Counted from the first letter of the stretch, positions 1 to 8,842 are shown. The stretch is 64,000 nt of DNA from Marinicauda salina (GCF_003122085.1 NZ_QEXV01000004.1:224631-288630); one strand, 5' to 3'. Notes: a model not told the origin generated them from the letters alone. Numbers and translations: made by a program.

Positions 1-221
1 ACGGCGCCGCCCTCCATGGGCTTTCCGACCTCGAACGGGTCGATATAGGTCTTCAGCCCGGCCATGCGCGGGCGCATGTAGGGATCGACCGACAGCCATT
101 CATTGGCGACCTGGACCTCGCCGGCGCCGGGCTCGGGCAGCTCGACCTCGGCGATCTCGAAATATTCGGGCTTCACCGGGCCGGTGAAGTGCTGGGTCAG
201 GCGGACTTCGCGCGATTTCAT
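1..221 (-). CDS. NADP-dependent oxidoreductase, MDR family (5' part only)
   Basis: Only the first 73 codons lie in the window; the gene runs off the left edge. The protein begins MKSREVRLTQHFTGPVKPEY and continues with EVELPEPGAGEVQVANEWLSVDPYMRPRM in spirit, the N-terminal GroES-like fold of the medium-chain dehydrogenase/reductase superfamily, YncB/prostaglandin-reductase/curcumin-reductase branch. The SVDPYMR segment is typical of this branch, which reduces activated C=C bonds with NADPH and lacks catalytic zinc. A GGGAGA ribosome site precedes the ATG at 219-221. The Rossmann domain is not visible, so the exact subfamily is uncertain. Confidence 0.8.
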   Translation of the reverse strand, partial: MKSREVRLTQHFTGPVKPEYFEIAEVELPEPGAGEVQVANEWLSVDPYMRPRMAGLKTYIDPFEVGKPMEGGA

Positions 222-379
222 GAGGTTTCTCCCGGTGCGCTCGACGCTTCCGGGACGGATGGTAGAGCGCGCGTGCTGCGGCGCAACAGGCGCGTCGGCA
301 AGAATCCGCAATGAATTGTCAGCCCGCCCGCGGCGCGGCCGATTTGCCTTCCTCGCCGGGCCGTGCTTGGTCCGCGCCC

Positions 380-1324
380 ATGAACGAGCAAGCGACCAAG
401 CTGCGCGCCGGCGTCGTCGGCGCGGGCGTCTTCGGGGGCTATCACGCCTCGAAATACGCCGCCGATCCGCGCGCCGACTTCGTCGGCGTTTTCGATCCCG
501 TGCACGACCACGCCGAGGCGCTGTGCGCGAAGCATGGCGGGCGAGCCTTCGAGTCGCTGCACGACCTCGTCGAGGCCGTCGACGTCGTCACCGTCGCCAG
601 CCCGGCGGTGTTCCATCACGACGCGGTGCGCCGCGCGCTCCTGGCCGGCCGGCCCGTACTGGTGGAGAAGCCGGTCGCGGCCACCGTCGAGGAGGCCCGG
701 GAGCTTGTCGATCTCGCGCGCGAGACGGGCCTGGTGCTTTCCGTCGGCCACCAGGAACGCTTCGTCTTCGACGCGATGGGCCTGTTCGGCGACCTGCCGA
801 AGCTGACCGGCCTGTCTGCGCGGCGCATGGGCACGCCGAGCGCGCGCAATCTCGACGTCTCGGTCACGCTCGACCTGATGATCCACGACATCGATCTCGT
901 CCTGGCGCTGGCCGGCGGCGCGCCCGAGCGCGTCGAGGCGGAGATGTTCGAGGCGCGCGCGGGACTTCCCGATCATGTCCGCACGCGGCTGACCTTTCCC
1001 GGCGGGATGGTCGCCGAGCTCGAGGCGAGCCGGGTGGCGGAGGCGCGCGACCGGATCATGGACCTCGACTACGAGACCGGCGCGCGCGTCGAGGTCGATT
1101 TCCTCGCGCGCACCTTCGAGATCACCGACGGGCTGAAGCTCGACCCGGACTTCGCCGACCGCCCCGCGGCGAAGGATTCGCTGGGCGCCAATGTCGCCGC
1201 CTTCCTCGACGCCGTGCTCGACCCGAAGGCCGAAACGGTCGCCGCGACGGGCGCCGACGGGCTCATGGCGCTTGAGACCGCGCTGGCCATCGACGCGGCC
1301 GCGGGCGGGGCGAGCCGCATCTGA
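380..1324 (+). CDS. Gfo/Idh/MocA family oxidoreductase
   Basis: A 314-residue NAD(P)-dependent sugar or cyclitol dehydrogenase-like protein. The N-terminus has the Rossmann motif GVVGAGVFGGYHA, followed by the family's conserved PVLVEKPVA segment holding the EKP motif near residue 100. An internal HD-containing stretch (LMIHDIDLVLAL) matches the C-terminal substrate domain. An upstream start at 311 is possible in frame, but the Rossmann fold begins just after the ATG at 380, so that start is preferred; no clear ribosome site is visible. The substrate cannot be told from sequence. The gene stands alone, 100 bases before gltX. Confidence 0.85.
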   Translation: MNEQATKLRAGVVGAGVFGGYHASKYAADPRADFVGVFDPVHDHAEALCAKHGGRAFESLHDLVEAVDVVTVASPAVFHHDAVRRALLAGRPVLVEKPVAATVEEARELVDLARETGLVLSVGHQERFVFDAMGLFGDLPKLTGLSARRMGTPSARNLDVSVTLDLMIHDIDLVLALAGGAPERVEAEMFEARAGLPDHVRTRLTFPGGMVAELEASRVAEARDRIMDLDYETGARVEVDFLARTFEITDGLKLDPDFADRPAAKDSLGANVAAFLDAVLDPKAETVAATGADGLMALETALAIDAAAGGASRI

Positions 1325-1424
1325 TCCCGCGCATCCCGGTTTGATTCCCGCGCGCGGGCGTGGCAAAGCCGCGCGGCCCGTCGTATGAGACGGCGATCGT
1401 CCCGCCTGACCGGAACCCGACCGC

Positions 1425-2771
1425 ATGACCGTCAAAGTCCGCTTCGCGCCGAGCCCGACCGGCCGCATCCATGTCGGCAATGTGCGCACCGCGCTGATGA
1501 ACTTCCTGTTCGCCAAGTCGCAGGGCGGACAGTTCGTTCTGCGCATCGACGACACCGATCTCGAGCGCTCGACGAAGGCCTACGAGGACGGCATCAAGGC
1601 CGATCTCGAGTGGCTCGGCCTGAACTGGGACGAGACGTTCAACCAGTCGAGCCGGTTCGACCAGTACGAGGCGGCCAAGCAGCGCCTGATCGAGGCGGGG
1701 CTGCTCTATCCCTGCTACGAGACCGGCGACGAGCTCGAGCGCAAGCGCAAGCTCCAGCGCGCCCAGGGCAAGCCGCCGGTCTATGACCGCGGCGCGCTCA
1801 ATCTCACCGACGCCGACCGGGCGAAGCTCGAGGCCGAGGGGCGCAAGCCGCACTGGCGCTTCAAGCTGTCGGGCGGGCGCATTGCGTGGGACGATCTCGT
1901 CCGCGGGCCGAGCCGCATCGAGACGAGCTCGGTGTCCGACCCGATCCTGGTGCGCGAGGACGGCAGCTATCTCTACACCCTGCCGAGCGTGGTCGACGAT
2001 ATCGACGCGGGGATCACCGACATCATCCGCGGCGAGGACCACGTCACCAACTCGGCCGCCCAGATCGAGATTTTCGAGGCGCTCGGCGGCAGGAACGCCG
2101 CGCCGCGCATGGGCCATCACCCGCTGCTGGTCGGACCCGACGGCGGCAAGCTGTCCAAGCGGCTCGGCGCGCTGTCGATCGAGGGCCTGCGCGAGGAGGA
2201 GGGGATCGAGCCGATGGCGATCCTGTCGCTGCTGGCCAAGATCGGCACGTCGGATTCCGTCGAGGCGCGCGACTCGCTCGAGACCCTGATCGCGGAGTTC
2301 GATCTCGCCAAGCTGTCGCGCAATCCGGCGCGCTTCGATCCCGCCGAACTGACCCGCCTCAACGCGCGCCTGCTGCAGGCGACGCCCTTCGAGGCGGTCG
2401 CCGATCGGCTGAAGGCGATGGGCGTCGACGGCGACGCGGCGTTCTGGGAGGCGGTGCGCCCCAATCTGGAACGCCTGTCCAACGCGCGCGAATGGTGGCG
2501 TCTCGTCGAGGGACCGGTCGAGCCGGACGTCGAGGATGCGGACTATCTCGCCAAGGCGGCCGAACTCCTGCCCGGCGGGACGCTCACGGCGGACAGCTGG
2601 CGGGAATGGACCGGCGCCATCAAGGCCGAGACCGGACGCAAGGGCCGCGAGCTCTTCCAGCCGCTGCGCATGGCGCTCACCGGCCAGCGCCACGGTCCCG
2701 AGATGGACGTGCTGCTGTCGCTGATGGACCGGAACAAGGTCGAGGCGCGCCTGAAGGGCGAGCGCGCCTAG
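1425..2771 (+). CDS. gltX: Glutamate--tRNA ligase
   Basis: A 448-residue class I aminoacyl-tRNA synthetase that charges tRNA-Glu (in many alphaproteobacteria also tRNA-Gln, later amidated by GatCAB). The HIGH-like signature is seen as FAPSPTGRIHVGN at the N-terminus and the KMSKS loop as GGKLSKRLGA near residue 240. The length is typical of the bacterial enzyme. Alphaproteobacteria often carry two gltX copies; which one this is cannot be decided here. The ATG at 1425 begins directly at the conserved TVKVRFAPSPTG block, so the start is well supported. Confidence 0.95.
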   Translation: MTVKVRFAPSPTGRIHVGNVRTALMNFLFAKSQGGQFVLRIDDTDLERSTKAYEDGIKADLEWLGLNWDETFNQSSRFDQYEAAKQRLIEAGLLYPCYETGDELERKRKLQRAQGKPPVYDRGALNLTDADRAKLEAEGRKPHWRFKLSGGRIAWDDLVRGPSRIETSSVSDPILVREDGSYLYTLPSVVDDIDAGITDIIRGEDHVTNSAAQIEIFEALGGRNAAPRMGHHPLLVGPDGGKLSKRLGALSIEGLREEEGIEPMAILSLLAKIGTSDSVEARDSLETLIAEFDLAKLSRNPARFDPAELTRLNARLLQATPFEAVADRLKAMGVDGDAAFWEAVRPNLERLSNAREWWRLVEGPVEPDVEDADYLAKAAELLPGGTLTADSWREWTGAIKAETGRKGRELFQPLRMALTGQRHGPEMDVLLSLMDRNKVEARLKGERA

Positions 2772-2838
2772 GTCGGCCGGATCCGCACGGCGTTGGCGGT
2801 CCGCCAGTCACGGAATCCTGTCATTTAGTCAGGTTCTC

Positions 2839-2867
2839 TTGACGTCGCGCGGGTGTCAGGTTTACAT
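2839..2867 (+). promoter_or_regulatory. Putative sigma70-type promoter of the small XRE operon
   Basis: TTGACG at 2839-2844 is followed after 17 bases by TTACAT at 2862-2867, a good -35 with a weak -10 (3 of 6). It lies about 35-60 bases before the first start codon of the three-gene operon, and its -10 falls inside the inverted repeat at 2856-2890, as expected for a promoter blocked by a bound repressor. Confidence 0.45.
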
Positions 2868-2890
2868 GACACATAGTCATGCAAACCTGA
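2856..2890. promoter_or_regulatory. Inverted-repeat operator, likely bound by the XRE protein of the same operon
   Basis: Left arm TCAGGTTTACATGAC (2856-2870) and right arm GTCATGCAAACCTGA (2876-2890) are inverted repeats matching at 14 of 15 positions around a five-base spacer. The palindrome overlaps the putative -10 and ends 11 bases before the first start codon. A 15-base arm so close to the gene, with a Cro/CI-like protein encoded third in the operon, suggests an autoregulatory operator. The pairing is seen; the identity of the binding protein is inferred. Confidence 0.6.
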
Positions 2891-2901
2891 TGGAGCGAAC
2901 C

Positions 2902-3030
2902 ATGAAGAAGCTGCGCGGCGCATCCTTCGGAGTCATCACGGCGCTGGTGATCGCGATTGCGGCGGCATTGGCCTCGGCGGGCGTGTTCGACGCCGACGCC
3001 GCACCGGCGCAAGTTGAGGCGACGCCGTGA
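2902..3030 (+). CDS. Small hydrophobic protein, first gene of XRE operon
   Basis: A 42-residue protein beginning MKKLRGASFGVITALVIAIA and ending in a short polar tail (DADAAPAQVEATP). It has one hydrophobic segment after two lysines, so it is either a single-span membrane peptide or a short secreted peptide with a signal sequence. A GGAGCG ribosome site supports the ATG at 2902. The last bases overlap the GTG start of the next gene (GTGA), indicating translational coupling. Function unknown; the company of a four-helix membrane protein and a repressor suggests a small membrane module. Confidence 0.6.
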   Translation: MKKLRGASFGVITALVIAIAAALASAGVFDADAAPAQVEATP

Positions 3031-3413
3031 GCCCGGCGGCGAAACGCTATTCCTTCCGGATCGCCGGGGCGGCCGGCGCTTACGCCGGCGCGGTGGTCGG
3101 CGTCAATGCGCTCGACGCCGGGTTCGCGCTCGACGCGCCGGTGCGCGTCGGGCTCGCCCTGCTGCCGGTGCTTCCCGCGCTCTACGGCCTGTGGGCGGCG
3201 CTGCAGTTCGTGCGCGCCATGGACGAGGTGCAGGCGCGCATCATCTCGGAGGCGATGCTCGTTTCCGCGCTGATCGTCGGCTTCGCCAGTTTCACGTACG
3301 GTTTCCTCGAAGGCGCGCTCGCGCTTCCGGACATCTCGATGATCTGGGTGCTTCCGGCGCTGCTCGGCGTCATGGGCGTGGCGCAGGTCTTCGTGCGGAT
3401 GCGCTACCAATGA
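3027..3413 (+). CDS. Hypothetical four-helix integral membrane protein
   Basis: A 128-residue protein with four predicted membrane spans: near residues 10-28, 40-60, 75-97 and 104-123. The central loop carries a polar FVRAMDEVQARIISEAM helix. It starts with GTG overlapping the stop of the preceding peptide gene, and its own stop overlaps the ATG of the XRE gene (ATGA). Membrane proteins of this shape paired with a 65-70 residue XRE regulator are a recurrent bacterial arrangement; the biochemical role is not known to me. Confidence 0.75.
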   Translation: MSPAAKRYSFRIAGAAGAYAGAVVGVNALDAGFALDAPVRVGLALLPVLPALYGLWAALQFVRAMDEVQARIISEAMLVSALIVGFASFTYGFLEGALALPDISMIWVLPALLGVMGVAQVFVRMRYQ

Positions 3414-3613
3414 AGAATCGCATTCGCGTGCTCCGGGCGGAGAGGCGGTGGAGCCAGGCCGAGCTGGGCGAGCGGGTCGGGGTGTCGCGCCAGGCGATCA
3501 ACGCAGTCGAGTCCGGCAAACACGTCCCCTCGCTGGCGCTCGCCTTCGGCATCGCCCAGGCCTTCGGCCTGAGCATCGAGGAGGTGTTCGAGCCGCCGGA
3601 TTCCGTTTCCTAG
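3410..3613 (+). CDS. Small XRE/Cro-type transcriptional regulator
   Basis: A 67-residue protein that is little more than one helix-turn-helix domain: IRVLRAERRWSQAELGERVG then VSRQAINAVESGKHVPSLAL, the classic HTH_3 pattern with QAELGERV and SRQAINAVE as helices 2 and 3. It ends with the family's IEEVFEPP tail. Translationally coupled (ATGA) to the membrane protein upstream. The near-perfect inverted repeat over the operon promoter at 2856-2890 is its probable operator. Its last four bases overlap the convergent LOG gene's end. Confidence 0.88.
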   Translation: MKNRIRVLRAERRWSQAELGERVGVSRQAINAVESGKHVPSLALAFGIAQAFGLSIEEVFEPPDSVS

Positions 3614-4155
3614 TCGGCTCCCAGCAGCCGGTCGAGAGCGTCTTCCAGATCCGCCTCGAAGCTGAGCCCCTCGAACGCGTCGCCAATCACGAACCCCTCT
3701 TCGGCCACCTTGTCGAGCAGGGCCTTGAGCGGCGCCCAGAACTCGGCGTCGGCGAACACGACGGGCTTGGCGCGATGGCCTTCGCGCCGTCGCGAGATGA
3801 GATCGAAGATCGACTCGAGCGTGCCCGTGCCGCCGGGCAGGATTAGGAAGGCGTCGGCCTCCTCGATCAGGATGGCCTTGCGCGCGCCCATCGTGGCGAC
3901 CTTCCTGAGCTCGATCTCCTCCTGGGCGCCCTCGGCGGGGATCATGAACTCCGGGATTACGCCCAGCACCTCGCCGCCGGCGGCCTGCGCGGCGCGCGCG
4001 GCGACGCCCATCAGGCCGATCTCGCCGCCGCCGTAAACGAGCCGCACCCCGGACTCGGCGATGTGTCGGCCGGCGGCGTCAGCCATCGCCTCGTAGCGGG
4101 GATCGTCGCCGGGTTCGGACCCGCAGAAGATGCAGATGCTCCGCAATTTCGCCAT
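3610..4155 (-). CDS. LOG family protein (TIGR00730), nucleoside 5'-monophosphate phosphoribohydrolase
   Basis: A 181-residue Rossmann-like protein. It shows YGGGEIGLMGVAA near residue 40 and the signature PGGTGTLESIFDLISRRR near residue 105, the nucleotide-binding and catalytic motif of the Lonely Guy family. The usual PGGxGTxxE carries S instead of the second E after L, although the downstream E of the helix is shifted rather than lost; this may be a member with altered activity. The family cleaves the N-glycosidic bond of (cytokinin) nucleoside monophosphates. Convergent with the XRE gene, overlapping by four bases. Confidence 0.88.
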   Translation of the reverse strand: MAKLRSICIFCGSEPGDDPRYEAMADAAGRHIAESGVRLVYGGGEIGLMGVAARAAQAAGGEVLGVIPEFMIPAEGAQEEIELRKVATMGARKAILIEEADAFLILPGGTGTLESIFDLISRRREGHRAKPVVFADAEFWAPLKALLDKVAEEGFVIGDAFEGLSFEADLEDALDRLLGAD

Positions 4156-4294
4156 GGCTGGTGTCCATCCTGTCGGCTAACGGGTTGAGTCGGCGCGCGG
4201 CGCGGCTCACTTTAGGCGGGAGGCGCGGCCGGTGCGAGTTTTGCAGCCCGATCCCCGGGGGCTGGAATCCGGCCGAGCACCAGGGAGACACGCC

Positions 4295-5284
4295 ATGACC
4301 GCGACGCGGTCTTTCCTTATCGCCACAGCGCTTCTGATCGCGGCGCTGGTCGCTGCGGTCGTCTATGTCGTGACTCGCGAGACGGCCGAACCCGACATCA
4401 CGCCGGGCGAGCCCGTCGTGGAGGACACGATCGCACCCGACGCCTCCGACGAGGTCGTCGCGGGCATGTCGCCGCCGAGCTTCGACGTGGTGCGCGTGGA
4501 TCCGCGCGGCACGGCCGTGGTGGCCGGTCGCGGCGCGCCGGGCTCGCGCGTCGTGCTGGTCGCCGGCGAGCGCGACATCGCCGAGGTCGAGGTCGACGAG
4601 GCCGGCGAATGGGTGATCATCGTCGACGAGCCGCTGCCGGCGGGCTCCGTCGAGCTGAGCCTGGTCATGCGCACCGAGGCCGGCCAGGAGATCCGCTCCG
4701 ACCAGGTCGTCGTCGTCGCCGTGCCGGAGTCGCGCGACGAGACTCCGCTTGTCGTGCTGGGGCGGCCGGGCGAGGCGAGCCGGGTGCTCCAGGGGCCGTT
4801 CCAGGGCGTCGAGATGGGGCCGCTCGCTTTGGAGGCGGTCGATTACGACGAATCCGGCACCGTCATCTTTTCCGGCCGCGCCACGCCGGGTTCGCAGGTG
4901 CGCGTGCTCGCCGACGGCGAGGTGGTCGGCGAGACCCGCGCCGATGAGGACGGGCGCTGGTCCGTCCAGGCCGGCGACAGCTTCGCGCCGGGCGTCTACG
5001 ACCTCCAGGTCGACCAGCTCGACGAGGAAGGCCGGGTGACCGCCGTGATCGCCGTGCCGTTCGAGCGCGCCAGCGCCGAAGCGCTCGCCGACCGCGCCCC
5101 GGGAAGCGTGGTGGTCCAGCCGGGCAATTCGCTCTGGCGCATCGCGCGCCGGCTCTACGGACGGGGCATCCAGTACACGGTCATCTACGAGGCCAACCAG
5201 GACCAGATCCGCGATCCCGACCTGATCTATCCCGGCCAGGTGTTCGAGACGCCCGAAACCGAAGGCGGCGAAGACGGGGAGTAG
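4295..5284 (+). CDS. Membrane-anchored protein with Ig-like repeats and C-terminal LysM domain
   Basis: A 329-residue envelope protein. Residues 5-27 are a hydrophobic anchor or uncleaved signal. Two beta-sandwich repeats follow, around GTAVVAGRGAPGSRVVLVAG and GTVIFSGRATPGSQVRVLAD, resembling bacterial Ig-like domains. The last 60 residues form a LysM domain (VVQPGNSLWRIARRLYG to DLIYPGQVFETP) that binds peptidoglycan. The ATG at 4295 has a GGGAGA ribosome site; an in-frame start at 4232 has none. The layout matches LysM/Ig envelope proteins common in Alphaproteobacteria, probably a cell-wall linker or scaffold. Confidence 0.85.
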   Translation: MTATRSFLIATALLIAALVAAVVYVVTRETAEPDITPGEPVVEDTIAPDASDEVVAGMSPPSFDVVRVDPRGTAVVAGRGAPGSRVVLVAGERDIAEVEVDEAGEWVIIVDEPLPAGSVELSLVMRTEAGQEIRSDQVVVVAVPESRDETPLVVLGRPGEASRVLQGPFQGVEMGPLALEAVDYDESGTVIFSGRATPGSQVRVLADGEVVGETRADEDGRWSVQAGDSFAPGVYDLQVDQLDEEGRVTAVIAVPFERASAEALADRAPGSVVVQPGNSLWRIARRLYGRGIQYTVIYEANQDQIRDPDLIYPGQVFETPETEGGEDGE

Positions 5285-5390
5285 TCCGCTTTCGGTGGAC
5301 GCTCTTTGGCGCGGGGCGGGAGCTGTTGTATCCGTGCGGTGGTCGATCCGCGCCATTTGGCGGAGGGATCGGCCTGTGTGCGGAGCCTGA

Positions 5391-6464
5391 ATGACCCTTC
5401 TCGTCTTCTACGTCGCGCTCGCGATCGGGTTCTCCTTTCTGTGTTCGATTCTCGAAGCCGTACTGTTGTCGGTGACGCCGTCCCATGTCGCGGCGCTCGA
5501 AGAGCATGACTCGGCGACGGCCCGGCTGATCCGGAAGCTGAAGAGCGATGTGGATCGGCCGCTCGCGGCGATTCTGAGCCTGAACACCGTGGCCCACACC
5601 GTCGGCGCGACTGCGGCGGGCGCCCAGGCCGCGCGCCTGTTCGGGGATGCGGGCGTCGGCGTGTTCTCCGCCGTCCTGACGCTGATGATCCTGGTGGCCT
5701 CCGAGATCATTCCGAAGACTCTCGGTGCGACCTACTGGAAGCTGCTGACGCCTTTCACCGCCCGGGTCCTGCCCCCGCTGATCTGGTCGATGTGGCCGCT
5801 GGTCTGGCTGGCGCGCGGGCTGACCCGGCTCATCTCGTCCGGTCGGCGCGACGGCGTCAGCCGCGAGGAGATCGCGGCCATGGCGCGGATCGGCCACCAG
5901 CAGGGCGTGATCGAGAAGAACCAGTCGACCGTCGTGGCCAACCTTCTGCGCTTCGATTCCCTCAGCGCCCACGACATCATGACGCCGCGAACAGTGGTCG
6001 AGGCGTACGACGAGGCCGTCAGCGTGCGCCAGGCCGCCGCCCAGATCGCGCAGGTGCCGTTCTCCCGCCTGCTCGTCTATCAGGATGATATCGACACGGT
6101 GACGGGCTTCGTCCTGAAGACGGACATTCTGGCCGCCGCGCTCGAGGACCGGCTCGACGTGCCGCTCAAGCAATTGCGGCGCGACATCGCCCATGTCGAC
6201 GAGCAGACGACGCTCCAGTCGCTGTTCGAGACCCTGCTGCGGGGCAACAGGCACATCGCGGTCGTGGCCGACGAGTTCGGGGGCACCGCAGGCGTCGTCA
6301 CGATCGAGGATCTGGTCGAGACTCTGCTGGGTCTCGAGATCACCGACGAGGTCGACAGCATCGAGGATCTGCAGGCGCTGGCCCGCGATCAGTGGCGCAA
6401 GCGCGCCGCCCGGATGGCCGCCCCGAGCGGCGCCTCCGGCGAGGGGCGCGGCGAGGCGGAATAA
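5391..6464 (+). CDS. CNNM/DUF21 and CBS-pair domain membrane protein (hemolysin C/CorC-like)
   Basis: A 357-residue protein. The first 140 residues carry the DUF21/CNNM transmembrane domain, with SILEAVLLSVTPSHV, the conserved NTVAHTVGAT and the ASEIIPKTLGATY motif typical of Mg2+/Co2+ transporters. A CBS pair follows (HDIMTPRTVVEAYDE and VADEFGGTAGVVTIEDLVETLLG). The C-terminal CorC_HlyC domain appears truncated. Likely an inner-membrane divalent-cation exporter or sensor regulated by adenine nucleotides. GGAG precedes the ATG. The next gene on the same strand begins 46 bases downstream. Confidence 0.9.
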   Translation: MTLLVFYVALAIGFSFLCSILEAVLLSVTPSHVAALEEHDSATARLIRKLKSDVDRPLAAILSLNTVAHTVGATAAGAQAARLFGDAGVGVFSAVLTLMILVASEIIPKTLGATYWKLLTPFTARVLPPLIWSMWPLVWLARGLTRLISSGRRDGVSREEIAAMARIGHQQGVIEKNQSTVVANLLRFDSLSAHDIMTPRTVVEAYDEAVSVRQAAAQIAQVPFSRLLVYQDDIDTVTGFVLKTDILAAALEDRLDVPLKQLRRDIAHVDEQTTLQSLFETLLRGNRHIAVVADEFGGTAGVVTIEDLVETLLGLEITDEVDSIEDLQALARDQWRKRAARMAAPSGASGEGRGEAE

Positions 6465-6510
6465 TCTCGCGGACTGGCGTCGCGGACGCCGCCGCCCTAA
6501 GTAGCGCGCC

Positions 6511-8340
6511 ATGCATGGCGACTCCCAGACCGACGCGACCGAAGGCGCGGCGCCGGAAGGCCGGCTGGGCGATGCGATCGGCCGGCTGCTCATCCTGCTC
6601 GCCTCGCCGGAGATGGCCCGCTGGCGCGTGCGGATGGTGGTCGCCTTCGCGCTGACTGTCGTCGCCAAGCTGTTCGCCGTCGCCTCGCCGGTCCTGTTCG
6701 GCGAGGGCGTGAACGCGGTGACGCGCGCGGTGCAGTCCGACGCCCCGCAGACGGCGATCCTCTGGCCGTTCGCCGCGTTCTTCCTCATCTACGGGCTGAG
6801 CCGCTTCGCCTCGAGCGCCGCCCCGCAGGCGCGCGACGCGCTGTTCGCGCCGGTCTCGAACGACGCCCAGCGCCTGACCGCCGTGCAGGGCTTCGCCCAC
6901 GTCCAGGGGCTTTCGCTCGGCTATCACCAGAACAAGCGCACCGGGGCGGTGAACCGGATCATCGATCGCGGCGCCAACGCGGTCGATTTCCTGCTGCGCT
7001 TCCTCGTCTTCAACATCCTGCCCGCGCTGATCGAGCTGGCGCTGGCCGCCGTCGTCGCCGCGGTGATGTATGGCTGGATCTTCTCGGTGATCGTCGTGGT
7101 CGCGGTGCTCGCCTACGCCTTCGCCACCTGGTCGATGACGCAGTGGCGGGTGAAGCTGCGCCGGCGCATGAACGAGGCCGACACCGAGGTGAACGCGCGC
7201 GCCGTCGACACGCTGGCCAATTTCGAGACGGTCAAGGCCTTCGCCGCCGAGGACCGCGAGGTCGCCCGCTTCGATTCGGCCAAGACCCGCTACGCCGATG
7301 CGGCCTCGGCCTCCCAGCAGAGCCTCGCCGCGCTCAACGCCACCCAGGCCGCGATCATGAACGGCGGCCTGCTGGCCGTGGCGCTGCTGGCCGGCTATCG
7401 CGTGCTGCAGGGCCAGCTCGAGCCCGGCGACATCGCCGCGCTCACGCTGATGCTGATGAACGTCTATCAGCCGCTCAACATTCTCGGCTTCGCCTATCGC
7501 GAAATCCGCCAGGCCACGGTCGATCTCGAGCGGCTGTTCCAGCTGCTCGGAATCGAGCCGGAGGTCGCCGACGCGCCCGGGGCGCGGCCGCTGGACGTGA
7601 CCGGCGGCGCGGTGCGGTTCGAGCATGTCAGCTTCGCCCACCCGGGCCGCGCGCGGTCGGTCGAGGACGTCGATCTCGAGATTCCCGCCGGCGCGTTCGT
7701 CGGCCTCGCCGGTCCGTCGGGCGCGGGCAAGTCGACCCTGCTGAGGCTGCTCTTCCGCTTCTACGACCCCGACAGCGGACGCGTCCTGATCGACGGGCAG
7801 GACATCGCCGGCGTCACGCAGCAATCCCTCAGAGCCAGTCTGGGTCTCGTGCCCCAGGAGGTCGTGCTGTTCAACGACACGCTCAGGGAGAACATTCTCT
7901 ACGGCCGGCCCGACGCCGACGAGGCCGCATTGATGGACGCCGTCGAGCGCGCCCGCCTGGGCGACTTCGTTCGCGATTTGCCGACCGGGCTGGATACGCG
8001 GGTGGGCGAGCGCGGCCTCAAGCTGTCGGGCGGCGAGAAGCAGCGCGTCGGCGTGGCGCGCGCGATCCTGAAGAACCCGCCGATCCTGATCCTGGACGAG
8101 GCGACCTCGGCGCTGGATTCCGAGACCGAGGGCGAGGTCCAGGCCGCGATCGCCGAGGCCGCGCGCGGGCGCACCACGATCGCCGTGGCGCACCGGTTGT
8201 CGACGATCGCGCGCGCCGACCGGATCTTCGTCATGGAGAACGGGCGCCTCAGCGAAGCCGGCGCCCACGCCGAGCTGCTCGCCGCCGACGGGCGCTATGC
8301 GGCGATGTGGCGCCGGCAGGCCGAGACCGCCTCGGCGTGA
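6511..8340 (+). CDS. ATM1-type heavy-metal/glutathione-conjugate ABC exporter
   Basis: A 609-residue half-transporter with six spans in the first 330 residues and an ATPase after it: Walker A GPSGAGKSTLLRLL, Q-loop GLVPQEVVLFNDT, signature LSGGEKQRVGVARAI, Walker B LILDEATSALD and switch histidine in AVAHRLSTI. The transmembrane core (FNILPALIELALAAVV, GYHQNKRTGAVNRIIDRG) matches bacterial homologues of mitochondrial Atm1/ABCB7. Such proteins export glutathione-metal or persulfide conjugates and homodimerise in the inner membrane. There are no partner genes; the next gene is convergent. Confidence 0.9.
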   Translation: MHGDSQTDATEGAAPEGRLGDAIGRLLILLASPEMARWRVRMVVAFALTVVAKLFAVASPVLFGEGVNAVTRAVQSDAPQTAILWPFAAFFLIYGLSRFASSAAPQARDALFAPVSNDAQRLTAVQGFAHVQGLSLGYHQNKRTGAVNRIIDRGANAVDFLLRFLVFNILPALIELALAAVVAAVMYGWIFSVIVVVAVLAYAFATWSMTQWRVKLRRRMNEADTEVNARAVDTLANFETVKAFAAEDREVARFDSAKTRYADAASASQQSLAALNATQAAIMNGGLLAVALLAGYRVLQGQLEPGDIAALTLMLMNVYQPLNILGFAYREIRQATVDLERLFQLLGIEPEVADAPGARPLDVTGGAVRFEHVSFAHPGRARSVEDVDLEIPAGAFVGLAGPSGAGKSTLLRLLFRFYDPDSGRVLIDGQDIAGVTQQSLRASLGLVPQEVVLFNDTLRENILYGRPDADEAALMDAVERARLGDFVRDLPTGLDTRVGERGLKLSGGEKQRVGVARAILKNPPILILDEATSALDSETEGEVQAAIAEAARGRTTIAVAHRLSTIARADRIFVMENGRLSEAGAHAELLAADGRYAAMWRRQAETASA

Positions 8341-8398
8341 GCCGCCGCGGTCCCGGGCTGTCCATCAGCGCTGTCCGAGCGAGGGGGCGTCGGGTCGG

Positions 8399-8842
8399 TC
8401 AGCAGCCCTTGCCGGCGTGGAGACCGTTCAGCGAGGTTCGCCGCAGCTCGGCCGTCCGGGCGTTCTCTGCGCGGCGTTCCGCCTCGGCGCGGGCGCGATC
8501 GGCCGCCACGCCGCTGGCGGCGTTGGCCAGGATTCCGAGCCCCGGCGCCCGTCCGAGCGCGCCGCTATAGCCGGCCGCGCTGACCGCGGCCGCGCCGGCT
8601 GCGCCGGCGACTTGTTCGGACGCCTCGGCGCTGGCCGCCCCCTGCTGGGCGTCCGCCATCATCTGCTCCATGCGCGCGATCTCGGTCTCGAGCTCGGCGC
8701 AGCTCATGTCCGCGTCGCCCGGATAGGAAACCTGGAGCGCGGGCTCGAGCGCAGCCTGCGTCGAGTTCGAGGTCGTCGCGCATGCGACGAGGGCGGATGC
8801 GGCGAGCGGCGCGAGCGCGGCGCGTGCGAGTGTGTTGATCAT
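8399..8842 (-). CDS. Putative lipoprotein with alanine-rich helical region
   Basis: A 147-residue protein starting MINTLARAALAPLAASALVACATT, a signal sequence with the lipobox SALVAC. The mature part has a short acidic helix (CAELETEIARMEQMMADAQQ), a glycine/alanine-rich hydrophobic stretch and a charged C-terminal helix. A GGGAGG ribosome site eight bases before the ATG at 8840-8842 fixes the start; the frame extends upstream without signal character. The Gly/Ala stretch may insert in a membrane. Function unknown; similar short lipoproteins are common in this group. Confidence 0.7.
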   Translation of the reverse strand: MINTLARAALAPLAASALVACATTSNSTQAALEPALQVSYPGDADMSCAELETEIARMEQMMADAQQGAASAEASEQVAGAAGAAAVSAAGYSGALGRAPGLGILANAASGVAADRARAEAERRAENARTAELRRTSLNGLHAGKGC

